Part shown: positions 43,810-53,800 of the stretch, one piece after another | Position numbering within the stretch: position 1 is the stretch's first letter | Layout of the letters: each line of letters opens with the position of its first letter | Assembly (NCBI GenBank): GCA_937901915.1 | Contig: CALGUD010000028.1 | Location: forward strand, 8,475 to 72,474 | Length of the DNA: 64,000 bases | From: an uncultured Flavobacteriaceae bacterium | Lineage (GTDB): Bacteria; Bacteroidota; Bacteroidia; Flavobacteriales; Flavobacteriaceae | Direction: 5' to 3' | Program-made: the position numbers and the translations under genes | Notes under the pieces: generated by a model | Database searches by the model: none | Seen by the model: the letters and a program-made list of their open reading frames with translations, nothing else | Told to the model about the DNA's origin: nothing

Positions 43810-44271
43810 ATGTTAAAGGATAATGTAAAGATACTTTTAGATAGTTTTTTTGAAGAAAGAACAAATCTTTTTTTAATTGAACTTTCAGTATCTGCAGACA
43901 ACAAGATTAGAGTAATAATTGACGGTGACGATGGTGTTACACTGCGGGATTGTATAGATGCAAGCAGGCAAATAGAACACAACCTTGACAGGGAAGAACA
44001 AGATTTTTCATTAGAGGTTACTTCTGCAGGGGCAACGGAACCCATAGTAAACATCAGACAGTACAACAAGAATATTGGAAGAATACTGGAAGTTACCGCC
44101 GGGGATGAAAAATTTGAAGGAACCCTTACGGATATTATTGAAAACGGAATAAAGTTGGAGTGGAAAACCCGGGAATCCAAGCCGGTAGGAAAAGGAAAAG
44201 TAACTGTGAAAAAAGAAAAAATATTATCCTTTGAGGATATTACAAAAGCTAAAGTGATGATAACTTTTTAA
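43810..44271 (+). CDS. rimP: ribosome maturation factor RimP
   Basis: The 153-residue protein helps assemble the 30S subunit. The N-terminal domain carries the FLIELSVSADNKIRVIIDG strand pair and DCIDASRQIEHNLD, and the C-terminal Sm-like domain begins with NIGRILEVTAGDEKFEGTL. It is the first gene of the conserved rimP-nusA-infB order, with nusA 13 bases downstream. Confidence 0.95.
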   Translation: MLKDNVKILLDSFFEERTNLFLIELSVSADNKIRVIIDGDDGVTLRDCIDASRQIEHNLDREEQDFSLEVTSAGATEPIVNIRQYNKNIGRILEVTAGDEKFEGTLTDIIENGIKLEWKTRESKPVGKGKVTVKKEKILSFEDITKAKVMITF

Positions 44272-44284
44272 TTTTAAAAATGAC

Positions 44285-45517
44285 ATGGAAAATATTGCAT
44301 TGATCGAATCATTTTCGGAGTTTAAAGACGATAAGCTCATAGATCGTGTAACACTTATGGCTATTCTGGAAGACGTTTTCAGAAATGCACTTAAGAAAAA
44401 GTTTGGTTCGGATGATAATTTTGATATCATTATAAATCCCGATAAAGGGGATTTGGAAATTTGGAGGAACCGTGTTGTAGTTGCTGATGATGAGGTAGAA
44501 GATTCTAACCAGGAAATATCTTTAACACAAGCCAGGAAAATTGAGCCTGACTTTGAAGTAGGGGAAGATGTGTCTGAAGAAGTTAAGCTTATTGATTTAG
44601 GAAGAAGGGCTATTTTAGCATTGCGCCAAAATCTTATTTCCAAGATACATGAGCACGATAATACAACTATTTATAAACAATTTAAAGATCTAATCGGCGA
44701 TATTTATACTGCAGAAGTTCATCATATACGACATAAAGCCGTAATTTTGTTAGATGACGAAGGAAATGAAATAATTTTGCCGAAAGAAAAACAAATACCC
44801 TCAGACTTTTTCAGAAAAGGCGAAAACGTAAGAGGCATCATTGAAAGCGTAGAGTTAAAGGGCAATAAGCCTATGATTATCATGTCGAGAACTTCACCTA
44901 ATTTTCTCGAAAAATTGTTCGAACAGGAAATTCCGGAAGTTTTTGATGGATTGATATCTGTAAAAAAAGTTGTGAGAATACCCGGTGAAAAAGCAAAAGT
45001 TGCCGTAGATTCGTATGATGACAGGATAGATCCGGTTGGAGCTTGTGTAGGGATGAAAGGTTCCAGGATTCATGGTATTGTCCGTGAGTTAGGGAATGAG
45101 AATATTGATGTGATTAATTATACAAGTAATCCGCAACTCTTAATTAGCCGTGCATTGAGCCCGGCAAAGGTGGTTTCGGTTAAACTTGATGAAGAAAATA
45201 AAAGAGCTGAAGTTATATTGAGGCCAGAAGAAGTTTCCAAAGCAATTGGAAAAGGAGGATTTAATATCCGTTTGGCCGGACAATTAACCGGCTACGAAAT
45301 AGATGTGTTCAGGGAAGGGGCTGAAGAAGATGTAGAGTTGACCGAATTCTCTGATGAAATTGAAGCCTGGGTTATTGAAGAATTAAAGAAAATCGGGTTA
45401 GATACTGCAAGAAGCGTATTAGACCAGGATGTAGATGATTTGGTTAAAAGAACAGATTTAGAAGAAGAAACAATTTTAGAAGTAGTCAGAATTTTGAAAG
45501 AAGAATTCGAAGATTAG
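44285..45517 (+). CDS. nusA: transcription termination/antitermination factor NusA
   Basis: The 410-residue protein has the N-terminal RNAP-binding domain (IALIESFSEFKDDKLIDR), an S1 domain (residues about 135-200), and two KH domains. The first holds GACVGMKGSRIHGIVRELGNE (GxxG loop); the second has EVSKAIGKGGFNIRLAGQLTGYEI. It lacks the long C-terminal acidic repeats of E. coli NusA, as is normal for this phylum. It is co-transcribed with rimP and infB. Confidence 0.95.
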   Translation: MENIALIESFSEFKDDKLIDRVTLMAILEDVFRNALKKKFGSDDNFDIIINPDKGDLEIWRNRVVVADDEVEDSNQEISLTQARKIEPDFEVGEDVSEEVKLIDLGRRAILALRQNLISKIHEHDNTTIYKQFKDLIGDIYTAEVHHIRHKAVILLDDEGNEIILPKEKQIPSDFFRKGENVRGIIESVELKGNKPMIIMSRTSPNFLEKLFEQEIPEVFDGLISVKKVVRIPGEKAKVAVDSYDDRIDPVGACVGMKGSRIHGIVRELGNENIDVINYTSNPQLLISRALSPAKVVSVKLDEENKRAEVILRPEEVSKAIGKGGFNIRLAGQLTGYEIDVFREGAEEDVELTEFSDEIEAWVIEELKKIGLDTARSVLDQDVDDLVKRTDLEEETILEVVRILKEEFED

Positions 45518-45552
45518 AATTTAAATAAATTTTTGGGAGTTAAAAGTTAATT

Positions 45553-48366
45553 ATGGCTGAAAACGCAACATTGAGGCTAAACAAAGTTTTAAGGGAACTT
45601 AATATTTCACTGGACAGGGCTGTTGAGCATCTGGCATCAAAAGGACATGAAATTGATGCAAGGCCTACGGCTAAAATCACCAGTGAGGTATACCGAGTTC
45701 TTTTAGACGAATTTCAAACCGATAAAAGCAAAAAAGTAGCATCTATTGAGGTAAGCGAAGAAAAGCGCAAAGAGAAAGAAGCTATCAGGCAGGAATTGGA
45801 GAAAGAAATAGAAGAAAAGCGCAAAACTGTTGAAAAAGAAGAAGTCATAAGGGCTAAGCAAACTATTCAAACTCCCAAAACTGTAGGTAAAATTGATCTA
45901 GAGGCAAATAAAAACTTCAGACAAAAAGGTGAATCTAAAAAAGATACAAAAACTAAAGAGGTAGAGCAGAAAAAAACTGAGGAAAAATCCGAAGTAACCA
46001 AGCCTGATACAGTTGAGCCGGAAGTAACAAAGCCTGAGGCTAAGAAAGAAGAAACTGCTGAGGAAGAACCTAAGGAAGTTAAAGAGAAACCAAAAGAAAT
46101 AGTTGAAGAACCTGAAGTAGAAATTACTCCGGAAAATTCCGAAAGATTACAAACAAAATATAAAAAGCTTACCGGGCCTACAATGACCGGGGAGCGAATA
46201 GATCTTAACCAGTTTAAGAAGCCCAAAAAGAAAAAAGAAGAGCCTAAGAAAACCACAAAGCCTTCATCAACTGAAAGTGCTGCAGACAGGAAAAAGAAAA
46301 GGAGAAGAATTACCAAAGATGCTCCAAAAAAATCTGCATCGGAACAGGGAGGAACAGGTACTGGAACTTCAGGGACAGGAAGCAGGTTTGCGGATAGAAA
46401 TAAAGGAAAAGGCAGAAAAGGTGCAGGTGCGAGCCGTACAGTTACTCCTAAAGCCGAATTAACGGATGAAGAAGTACAAAAACAAGTTAGGGAAACCTTA
46501 GAGAAACTTCAGGGGAAATCTTCAAAATCCAAAGGAGCTAAATATCGTAGAGAGAAAAGAGATACTCACCGTCAGCAAACTGAAAAAGACCTTGCCCAGC
46601 AGGAACTGGAAAGTAAGGTTTTAAAAGTAACTGAATTTGTTACCGCCAGTGAAGTGGCAACTATGATGGACGTTTCGGTTACACAAATTATATCTGCCTG
46701 TATGTCACTCGGTATGATGGTAACCATGAATCAGCGTTTAGATGCAGAGACATTATCCATTGTAGCAGACGAATTTGGTTACGAGGTAGAGTTTATAACA
46801 GCAGATATAGAAGATTCTATTGCGGAAGAAACAGATAAGGAAGAAGATCTCCATCCAAGAGCCCCTATTGTTACAGTAATGGGCCACGTTGACCACGGTA
46901 AAACTTCACTTTTGGATTATATTCGTAAGGAAAATGTAATTGCAGGTGAAAGTGGTGGAATAACTCAGCATATTGGTGCCTATGGGGTAACCCTTGATGA
47001 TGGTCAAAAAATAGCATTTCTTGATACACCGGGTCACGAGGCTTTTACAGCAATGCGTGCCCGTGGAGCCCAGGTTACAGATATAGCAATAATTGTAGTG
47101 GCTGCAGATGATGATATTATGCCTCAAACTAAGGAAGCCATAAGCCATGCCCAGGCAGCAGGTGTGCCTATTGTGTTTGCCATAAATAAAATTGACAAAC
47201 CAAATGCAAATCCTGATAAAATAAAAGAAGGACTGGCTGCAATGAATCTATTGGTAGAAGATTGGGGAGGAAAAATACAATCTCATGACATTTCTGCTAA
47301 AAACGGGGACGGTGTAAAAGAACTTCTTGAAAAAGTATTGCTTGAAGCTGAATTACTTGAATTAAAAGCCAATCCTGAAAAAATGGCGTCTGGGACTGTT
47401 GTAGAAGCATTTCTCGATAAAGGACGTGGTTATGTTTCCACGGTGTTAGTGCAGTCCGGAACCCTGGAAATAGGGGATTATGTTCTTGCAGGTACACACA
47501 GTGGAAAAATAAAAGCCATGTTTGATGAACGAGGACATACTATTAAAACAGCAGGCCCGTCAACACCGGTTTCACTTTTAGGATTAGATGGTGCACCGCA
47601 GGCAGGCGACAAGTTCCATGTTTTTGAAGATGAGCGTGAAGCAAAACAAATAGCCGTTAAAAGAACACAATTACAACGTGAGCAATCAGTAAGAACCCAG
47701 CGACATATAACTTTAGATGAAATCGGAAGACGTATTGCCCTGGGTGACTTTAAAGAATTAAACATTATTCTTAAAGGTGATGTTGATGGTTCTGTGGAAG
47801 CATTAACAGATTCATTTCAAAAACTGTCAACTGAAGAAATACATATTAATATCATACATAAAGCAGTAGGAGCTATCACAGAATCTGATGTATTACTCGC
47901 GTCTGCATCCGATGCAATTATCATTGGATTTAATGTAAGGCCAATGGGTAATGCAAGAATGGTGGCAGATCGTGAAGAAATTGATATCAGAACATATTCT
48001 ATTATTTATGATGCTATTAATGACCTTAAAGATGCCATGGAAGGAATGCTTTCACCGGTAATGAAAGAAGAAATTACAGGTACAGCAGAAATAAGGGAAA
48101 CATTTAAAATATCTAAAGTCGGAACCATTGCAGGGTGTATGGTTACTGATGGTAAAATATTCAGAAATGCAAGCATACGTTTAATCCGAGACGGTGTTGT
48201 AATTTATACAGGTGAACTGGCTTCTTTAAAACGTTTCAAAGATGATGTGAAAGAAGTATCAAAAGGTTATGACTGTGGTATCCAGATTAAAAATTATAAC
48301 GATATCCAGGAAGGTGATATTGTTGAAGGATTCCAGGAAGTAGCGGTGAAGAAAAAACTTAAATAG
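45553..48366 (+). CDS. infB: translation initiation factor IF-2
   Basis: The 937-residue GTPase delivers initiator tRNA. Residues about 1-330 are a low-complexity K/E/T/P-rich N domain that includes three near-repeats of the EVTKPE type. The G domain begins near residue 436 with GHVDHGKTS (G1), DTPGHEAF (G3) and NKID (G4). Domains II-IV follow, with the tRNA-binding C2 domain at the end. It is the last gene of the rimP operon, followed by a terminator at 48391-48419. Confidence 0.97.
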   Translation: MAENATLRLNKVLRELNISLDRAVEHLASKGHEIDARPTAKITSEVYRVLLDEFQTDKSKKVASIEVSEEKRKEKEAIRQELEKEIEEKRKTVEKEEVIRAKQTIQTPKTVGKIDLEANKNFRQKGESKKDTKTKEVEQKKTEEKSEVTKPDTVEPEVTKPEAKKEETAEEEPKEVKEKPKEIVEEPEVEITPENSERLQTKYKKLTGPTMTGERIDLNQFKKPKKKKEEPKKTTKPSSTESAADRKKKRRRITKDAPKKSASEQGGTGTGTSGTGSRFADRNKGKGRKGAGASRTVTPKAELTDEEVQKQVRETLEKLQGKSSKSKGAKYRREKRDTHRQQTEKDLAQQELESKVLKVTEFVTASEVATMMDVSVTQIISACMSLGMMVTMNQRLDAETLSIVADEFGYEVEFITADIEDSIAEETDKEEDLHPRAPIVTVMGHVDHGKTSLLDYIRKENVIAGESGGITQHIGAYGVTLDDGQKIAFLDTPGHEAFTAMRARGAQVTDIAIIVVAADDDIMPQTKEAISHAQAAGVPIVFAINKIDKPNANPDKIKEGLAAMNLLVEDWGGKIQSHDISAKNGDGVKELLEKVLLEAELLELKANPEKMASGTVVEAFLDKGRGYVSTVLVQSGTLEIGDYVLAGTHSGKIKAMFDERGHTIKTAGPSTPVSLLGLDGAPQAGDKFHVFEDEREAKQIAVKRTQLQREQSVRTQRHITLDEIGRRIALGDFKELNIILKGDVDGSVEALTDSFQKLSTEEIHINIIHKAVGAITESDVLLASASDAIIIGFNVRPMGNARMVADREEIDIRTYSIIYDAINDLKDAMEGMLSPVMKEEITGTAEIRETFKISKVGTIAGCMVTDGKIFRNASIRLIRDGVVIYTGELASLKRFKDDVKEVSKGYDCGIQIKNYNDIQEGDIVEGFQEVAVKKKLK

Positions 48367-48390
48367 TTTTAACTATATAAAAATTTAAAG

Positions 48391-48419
48391 AGGTTGTCTG
48401 AAAAGGCAACCTTTTTTTT
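48391..48419 (+). terminator. terminator of the rimP-nusA-infB operon
   Basis: AGGTTGTC (48391-48398) pairs with GGCAACCT (48405-48412) around a TGAAAA loop, followed by a run of T residues. It closes the operon 25 bases after the infB stop. Confidence 0.88.
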
Positions 48420-48526
48420 GTATAATAGAGTTATTATCAGTTACGATTTACGAAGCATGATGAACGAAATACGATTTAGGCAAATAATTTCAAGCATCAA
48501 ATTCAGAATGTAGAGTTATGAGTGGT

Positions 48527-48541
48527 TAGGAATCATTCCTA
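48527..48541. repeat. perfect inverted repeat TAGGAAT-C-ATTCCTA
   Basis: A 7-bp perfect inverted repeat with a single-base spacer lies 11 bases beyond the transposase remnant's stop codon on the minus strand. It could be the outer end of the insertion element, or a small protein-binding site. Confidence 0.5.
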
Positions 48542-48551
48542 AATGTTGTGT

Positions 48552-48695
48552 TTATGCAAAAATTGTAGTTAATCTATAAAGGAAGAATTCTATATTTTTG
48601 ACTCCTCTAAATTGTACTCTAAATGCTTTTATTTTTGCATTGAATGCTTCTGAAAAAGCATTGGTACCACAATTGATAAAATAATTTGAATATAA
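48552..48695 (-). pseudogene. transposase C-terminal remnant (ISL3/ISAon1-like)
   Basis: The minus-strand frame reads YFINCGTNAFSEAF, NAKIKAFRVQF and RGVKNIEFF, then LYRLTTIFA and a TAA stop at 48552-48554. This is the conserved C-terminal end of the ISL3-family transposases I know as ISAon1 type in Bacteroidetes, including the E of the DDE triad (in SEAFNAKIKAF). The upstream part of the gene is gone; the frame meets the palindromic element at 48694. It is an inactive fragment of about 48 codons. Confidence 0.8.
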
Positions 48696-48846
48696 AGCTC
48701 CTTCCCTTGATTAGGGAAGGTGGATCCTATGCGAAGCGTAGGAGACGGAAGGGTAGAACTACTCTGTAAAAAAGCCACCACCTCCCCATCTACCTACGGC
48801 GGATGGTACTCTCCCGATCCGTCGGGACTCAAGGAGGAGAGCTTTA
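48694..48846. repeat. multi-hairpin intergenic repeat
   Basis: Outer arms AAAGCTC (48694-48700) and GAGCTTT (48839-48845) enclose several hairpins: CTTCCCT/AGGGAAG (48701-48719), CCTATGC/GCGTAGG (48726-48742) and TCCCGA/TCGGGA (48812-48827). There is no reading frame. The layout matches non-autonomous palindromic repeats scattered in Bacteroidetes genomes; a tract of near-repeated CTTGTATCTTGTGT follows to about 48882. Confidence 0.65.
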
Positions 48847-48893
48847 GTCTTTTGTCTTGTATCTTGTGTCTTGTATCTTAAAAATTATCAGCC

Positions 48894-49319
48894 TTACGGT
48901 ACCAACAAAAACGCATTCGAATATTTTTTACGTATATCTAGCAATTGCTTCTCTGCCTCCAGCCGGGTTCTGAATTTTCCAACCCTGACCTTGTAATTGG
49001 GGGTTTCAAAACTGATATCACATGCTAAATCACGATACTGTTTTTTAAAATCATTCTTCGCCTCTTCGGCGCCGGATAAAGGACCGTTATAAATCTGTAT
49101 TTTGTAGTAATCATCATTATTAGATCTGTTCATCTTGACCCTGGTTTCAATAAGTTTTTCAATTTTCGGGTCTTGGTCTACCTGAACAATTCCATCCGGA
49201 ATATGCAGGCCAGTTTTGGATTTATAATTCAGACTGTCCGACTGAGAAAATAAAAGACCGGACATCAACATACTGGTAATCAAAACGAAAGTTGATTTAA
49301 TTTTAATTTTAAAAATCAT
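48894..49319 (-). CDS. SPOR-domain protein
   Basis: The 141-residue product has a signal peptide (residues 1-25) and a C-terminal SPOR domain (about residues 75-141: YYKIQIYNGPLSGAEEAK, PNYKVRVGKFRTRLEAEKQL). SPOR domains bind denuded glycan strands of peptidoglycan, usually at the division site. A -7-like box (TACATTTG) lies on this strand at 49338-49345. It stands alone, divergent from the act operon. Confidence 0.87.
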   Translation of the reverse strand: MIFKIKIKSTFVLITSMLMSGLLFSQSDSLNYKSKTGLHIPDGIVQVDQDPKIEKLIETRVKMNRSNNDDYYKIQIYNGPLSGAEEAKNDFKKQYRDLACDISFETPNYKVRVGKFRTRLEAEKQLLDIRKKYSNAFLLVP

Positions 49320-49444
49320 AGTAAAATTGTTTTAATGCAAATGTAACTCATATCTCTTTTTCTAATAACGGAAAAAGTTATTTAGAATTGTTATAAATTA
49401 TGAATTAACGCTTCTCTAACATTTCCCAAATCGAGTCTATGTCG

Positions 49445-49452
49445 TATTTTTG
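49445..49452 (+). promoter_or_regulatory. -7 box of the act operon
   Basis: TATTTTTG matches the TAnnTTTG box and would give a leader of about 78 bases before the actA ATG. No -33 TTTG is found at the usual spacing. Confidence 0.4.
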
Positions 49453-49536
49453 TGCTCGAAATTATTAGAACGAGTTTCGTATCCTTTGCAGGCTATAAAA
49501 ATCGTGCCAAATTTAAGATTGAAACATATACTAAAT

Positions 49537-50820
49537 ATGAAAAAGGTGATGCACCGTAATTCAATTTCCAGAATTCTAGGTATCGGATTAACCCTCCTGT
49601 TATCATTTTCAACCACTCTTTTTGCTCAAGATGGAGATCCTACTGCCGGTAAATCTTTATTTAATGCCAATTGTGCAGCCTGCCATCATTTGGATAAACC
49701 TATGACAGGGCCACCGCTTAGAGGTGTGGGAGATAAATATGATCGACAGTGGTTATATGACTGGATTCATAATAGTCCGGCAATGATAAAAGCCGGGGAT
49801 CCCCAGGCAGTTGCACTCTTTGAAGAGTATAATGGTGCTATAATGACACCTTTTCCGCAATTATCAAACGAAGAAATAGACAATATTCTTGCATATACTA
49901 TGCAGGAAAGAGCCGAGCCAATAACTCCCCCGGGGGTGCCGGGCGATGCTGCTGGCCAGGGAGGGTCAGGTTCAGGAATCTCAAACAATATAATTCTTGG
50001 AGCTCTGGCTTTAGTTTTTGCTTTGTTGGTTATAATGCTTTTCCTGGTAAACAGGACTTTAAGACGTATTGCTGAAGCGAGTGGTGTTCAATTGGCTCAA
50101 AGAGAATCTGAAAAGAGAATGCCGGTTTGGAAGGCCTTTGTTAAAAACCAGTTTCTTGTAATGGTCACTGCTATTTTCTTATTACTTGCATCGGCTTATT
50201 TTATGTATGGGTACTTTATGCAGCTCGGAGTAGACCAGGGTTATCAACCAGTGCAACCAATACACTTTTCACATAAAATACATGCAGGCGACAATGAAAT
50301 AGATTGTAAATTTTGCCATTCCTCTGCAAGGGTCTCAAAACATTCAGGTATACCGTCATTAAATGTTTGTATGAACTGCCATAAAACTATTTCTGATTAC
50401 AATGGAGATGTTACGGCAGAGCATACAAAAGAATTCTATGACGAGGAAATTCAAAAACTTTATGATGCAGTTGGTTGGGATGTGACCACTCAAAGTTATA
50501 CAGGTAATGAAAAACCTGTAAAATGGATCCGAATACATAACCTTCCTGATTTTGCATACTTTAATCACTCTCAGCACGTTGAGGTAGGTGGAATTGCCTG
50601 TCAGCAGTGCCATGGCCCTGTTGAAGAGATGGAAGTTGTTTATCAGCATTCCCCGCTTACAATGGCCTGGTGTGTAGATTGTCACCGTACAAGCAATGTA
50701 AAACTGGGGCAGAATGCATATTACGAGAAAATTCACGAAGAATTGTCAAAAAAGTATGGTGTTGAAGAACTTACTGTGGCCCAAATGGGCGGTTTAGAGT
50801 GTGGTAAGTGTCACTATTAA
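49537..50820 (+). CDS. actA: Alternative Complex III multiheme cytochrome ActA
   Basis: The 427-residue periplasmic/membrane cytochrome c has six CxxCH sites: CAACH near residue 46 in a monoheme N-terminal domain, then CKFCH, CMNCH, CQQCH, CVDCH and CGKCH in the pentaheme core. Two transmembrane helices lie near 152-172 and 205-225. The ATG at 49537 gives a clean signal peptide (RILGIGLTLLLSFSTTLFA); the open frame extends 29 codons upstream without conservation. It leads the actABCDEF-coxBA operon and accepts electrons in Alternative Complex III. Confidence 0.9.
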   Translation: MKKVMHRNSISRILGIGLTLLLSFSTTLFAQDGDPTAGKSLFNANCAACHHLDKPMTGPPLRGVGDKYDRQWLYDWIHNSPAMIKAGDPQAVALFEEYNGAIMTPFPQLSNEEIDNILAYTMQERAEPITPPGVPGDAAGQGGSGSGISNNIILGALALVFALLVIMLFLVNRTLRRIAEASGVQLAQRESEKRMPVWKAFVKNQFLVMVTAIFLLLASAYFMYGYFMQLGVDQGYQPVQPIHFSHKIHAGDNEIDCKFCHSSARVSKHSGIPSLNVCMNCHKTISDYNGDVTAEHTKEFYDEEIQKLYDAVGWDVTTQSYTGNEKPVKWIRIHNLPDFAYFNHSQHVEVGGIACQQCHGPVEEMEVVYQHSPLTMAWCVDCHRTSNVKLGQNAYYEKIHEELSKKYGVEELTVAQMGGLECGKCHY

Positions 50821-50852
50821 TAAATTATTAAAGAGTTAATTTTATATATAAC

Positions 50853-53800
50853 ATGGCATCAAACAAAAAATACTGGAAAAGTGTTGAGGAACTAAACCCG
50901 AACAGTTCTGTCATGGAAACACTTAAACAGAATGAGTTTGTTGAGGAAATACCTGTAGATAAGTTTTTAGGTGATAAAGAAAATCTGGAATCATCATCAA
51001 CTACACGAAGGGATTTTCTTAAATATGTAGGCTTTAGTACAGCAGCCGCTACTTTGGCAGCATGTGAAGGGCCTGTTAAAACAGCTATCCCTTATGTTGT
51101 TCAGCCGGAACAAATTCGTCCGGGTGTAGCAAACTTATATGCTACTACAATTGCCGACGGGTATGATTTTGCCAGTATTCTCATAAAAACCAGGGAAGGG
51201 CGCCCCATAAAAGTTGAAAATAATAAAGAAACTGCTATAAATGGTAGTGCAAATGCCAGAGTTCAGGCATCTGTCCTTTCATTATACGATAGCTTAAGAG
51301 TTCAGGGGCCCAAATTGAAAGGTGAATATGTAACCTGGGATGCACTGGATGCTGATGTGATTTCTAAGTTAGAGACAGCACAGCAGAGCGGTAAACAAAT
51401 AGCTTTATTAACACAAACTTATGCCAGTCCTTCAACTACAAAGTTAATAGCAGAATTTTCTTCAAGATATGGTAATGTTAAACATGTACAGTACGATGCT
51501 ATTTCTGAAGATGCTGCATTAAATGCATTTGAATCAAAGTACGGGGTTCGAGCTTTGGCCGATTACGACTTTTCAAAAGCTGAAGTAATTGTATCATTTG
51601 GTGCAGATTTTTTAAGTAACTGGCAAGGTGGAGGTTATGATGCAGGATATGCAAAAGGACGTGTCCCTAAGAATGGAAAAATGTCAAGGCATATTCAGTT
51701 TGAATCTAATATGACATTATCCGGGGCAAATGCCGACAATCGTGTTGCGCTTACACCTTCTCAACAAAAAATAGCTTTAGCTAAGTTTTACGGATACCTG
51801 AACACTAAATCTGTTCCCGGAGACCTGCCGGAAGCCGTAGATGCAATTATTAAGCAAGCGGTAGTTGAGGTCAGGGCTAAAGGAAGTAGAGCAGTTGTTG
51901 TAACCGGAATCCAGGATGTTGACGCGCAAAGAATAGTTTTAGCTATTAATGAGAGCCTTAATAGTGCCGCTTTTGACACATCGGCTCCTAAGTTAATACG
52001 TCAGGGTAATACAGAAGAAGTTATTACGCTGATAAATGATATGAAATCAGGAAGAGTGGGCGCCTTGATCATGAGTGGGGTTAATCCTGTTTATACATTA
52101 CCTGAAGCTTCAGGCTTTGAAGAGGCATTAAAAGGTGTAAACCTTTCTGTTACCTTCTCAACAAAAGAAGATGAAACATCTACTTTATCACAATATATCG
52201 CTGCTGAATCTCATTACCTGGAATCATGGGGTGATGTGGAAATGAAAAGAGGATATTACAGCATTACGCAACCTACAATCCGTCCCTTATTTAATACACG
52301 CCAGTTTCAGGAGGCATTGTTAAAGTGGACAGGTAATGATATAACATATCACGATTATATAAAAGATAACTGGGATTCAGGTATTTTAAATGGAAGCTCG
52401 TGGAATCAGGCAGTACATGATGGTTTTTTTAAAGCATCATCACCAATTTCAAATGTAGAAACTGAAAATGTTGTAGGTGAAACGTCTGCGGAACAAGATC
52501 AGGAAAATGTGCCGACTACTGGAGCGGAAGTAACCGATGCCATGTTGAGTAAGTTGGCATCAAACTCATCTTCCAGCCTGGAATTGCTTCTCTATCCTAA
52601 AGTGGGTATGGGGAATGGACAACAGGCAAATAATCCCTGGTTACAAGAGTTTCCTGATCCAATAACCAGAGTTTCGTGGGATAATTATATTACAATATCT
52701 AAATCTGATGCAGAAGCTTTAGGATTGGAAAATGATCACGCAGCTAACGGAGGTTTAAACGGAAGTTATGTAAAAGTTGAGACAGCCGACGGCCAATCTC
52801 TGGTTGCTCCTGTTATTATCCAGCCCGGACAGGCTAACGGTTCAGTAGGTCTTTCGTTTGGATATGGAAGAAAGAAAGGACTAAAAGAAGAAATGCAGAC
52901 CGGCGTTAACGCCTATAAATTATACAGCAACTTTAGAGATGTTCAAACGGTAAAACTTGAAAAGGTTTCCGGTATCCATGAATTTGCGTGTGTTCAGTTA
53001 CATAATACCTTAATGGGTAGGGGTGATATAGTTAAAGAAACCACCTTGCAGGTGTTTAACACGAAGGATGCGAGTGAATGGAATCCGATGCCTCATGTTT
53101 CAATAAATCACCAGAATGTTCCTGTAACATCCCCATCAGCCGATTTGTGGGAAGGATTCGATCATTCCATCGGGCACCACTTTAATTTATCCATAGACCT
53201 GAATGCCTGTACAGGATGTGGTGCGTGTGTAATAGCATGCCATGCAGAAAATAACGTGCCGGTTGTTGGTAAAGCTGAAGTAAGAAAATCAAGGGATATG
53301 CACTGGTTGCGTATTGACAGGTATTATTCTTCTGAGGACACTTTTAAAGATGATTATATTAAAAAGGATGAGTTAGACGGATTATGGGGAGATAAAGGCA
53401 GTTTAGGTGGATTTGGCGAAATGGAATCCCCTTCAAAAGATCCGCAAGTGGTATTCCAACCTGTAATGTGTCAGCATTGTAACCACGCTCCATGTGAAAC
53501 AGTTTGTCCTGTAGCGGCAACTTCACATAGTAACCAGGGCCAGAACCATATGGCTTATAACCGTTGTGTTGGAACGAGATATTGTGCAAATAACTGTCCT
53601 TATAAAGTCCGTCGTTTTAACTGGTTCCTTTACAATAATAATGATGAGTTCGATTTCCACATGAATGATGACCTTGGTAGAATGGTGTTAAATCCTGATG
53701 TGGTTGTTCGTTCCCGTGGTGTCATGGAAAAATGTAGCATGTGTATTCAAAAAACACAAAAAACCATTTTGGATGCTAAACGCGAAGGAAGAGGAATTAA

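Noticed and set aside
43659..44180. 173-codon minus-strand frame over rimP
   Set aside because: rimP on the plus strand is clear, and this frame is hydrophobic antisense without a start context.
45867..46316. 149-codon minus-strand frame inside infB
   Set aside because: Low-complexity serine/phenylalanine string arising from the K/E-rich N domain of IF-2 read backwards.
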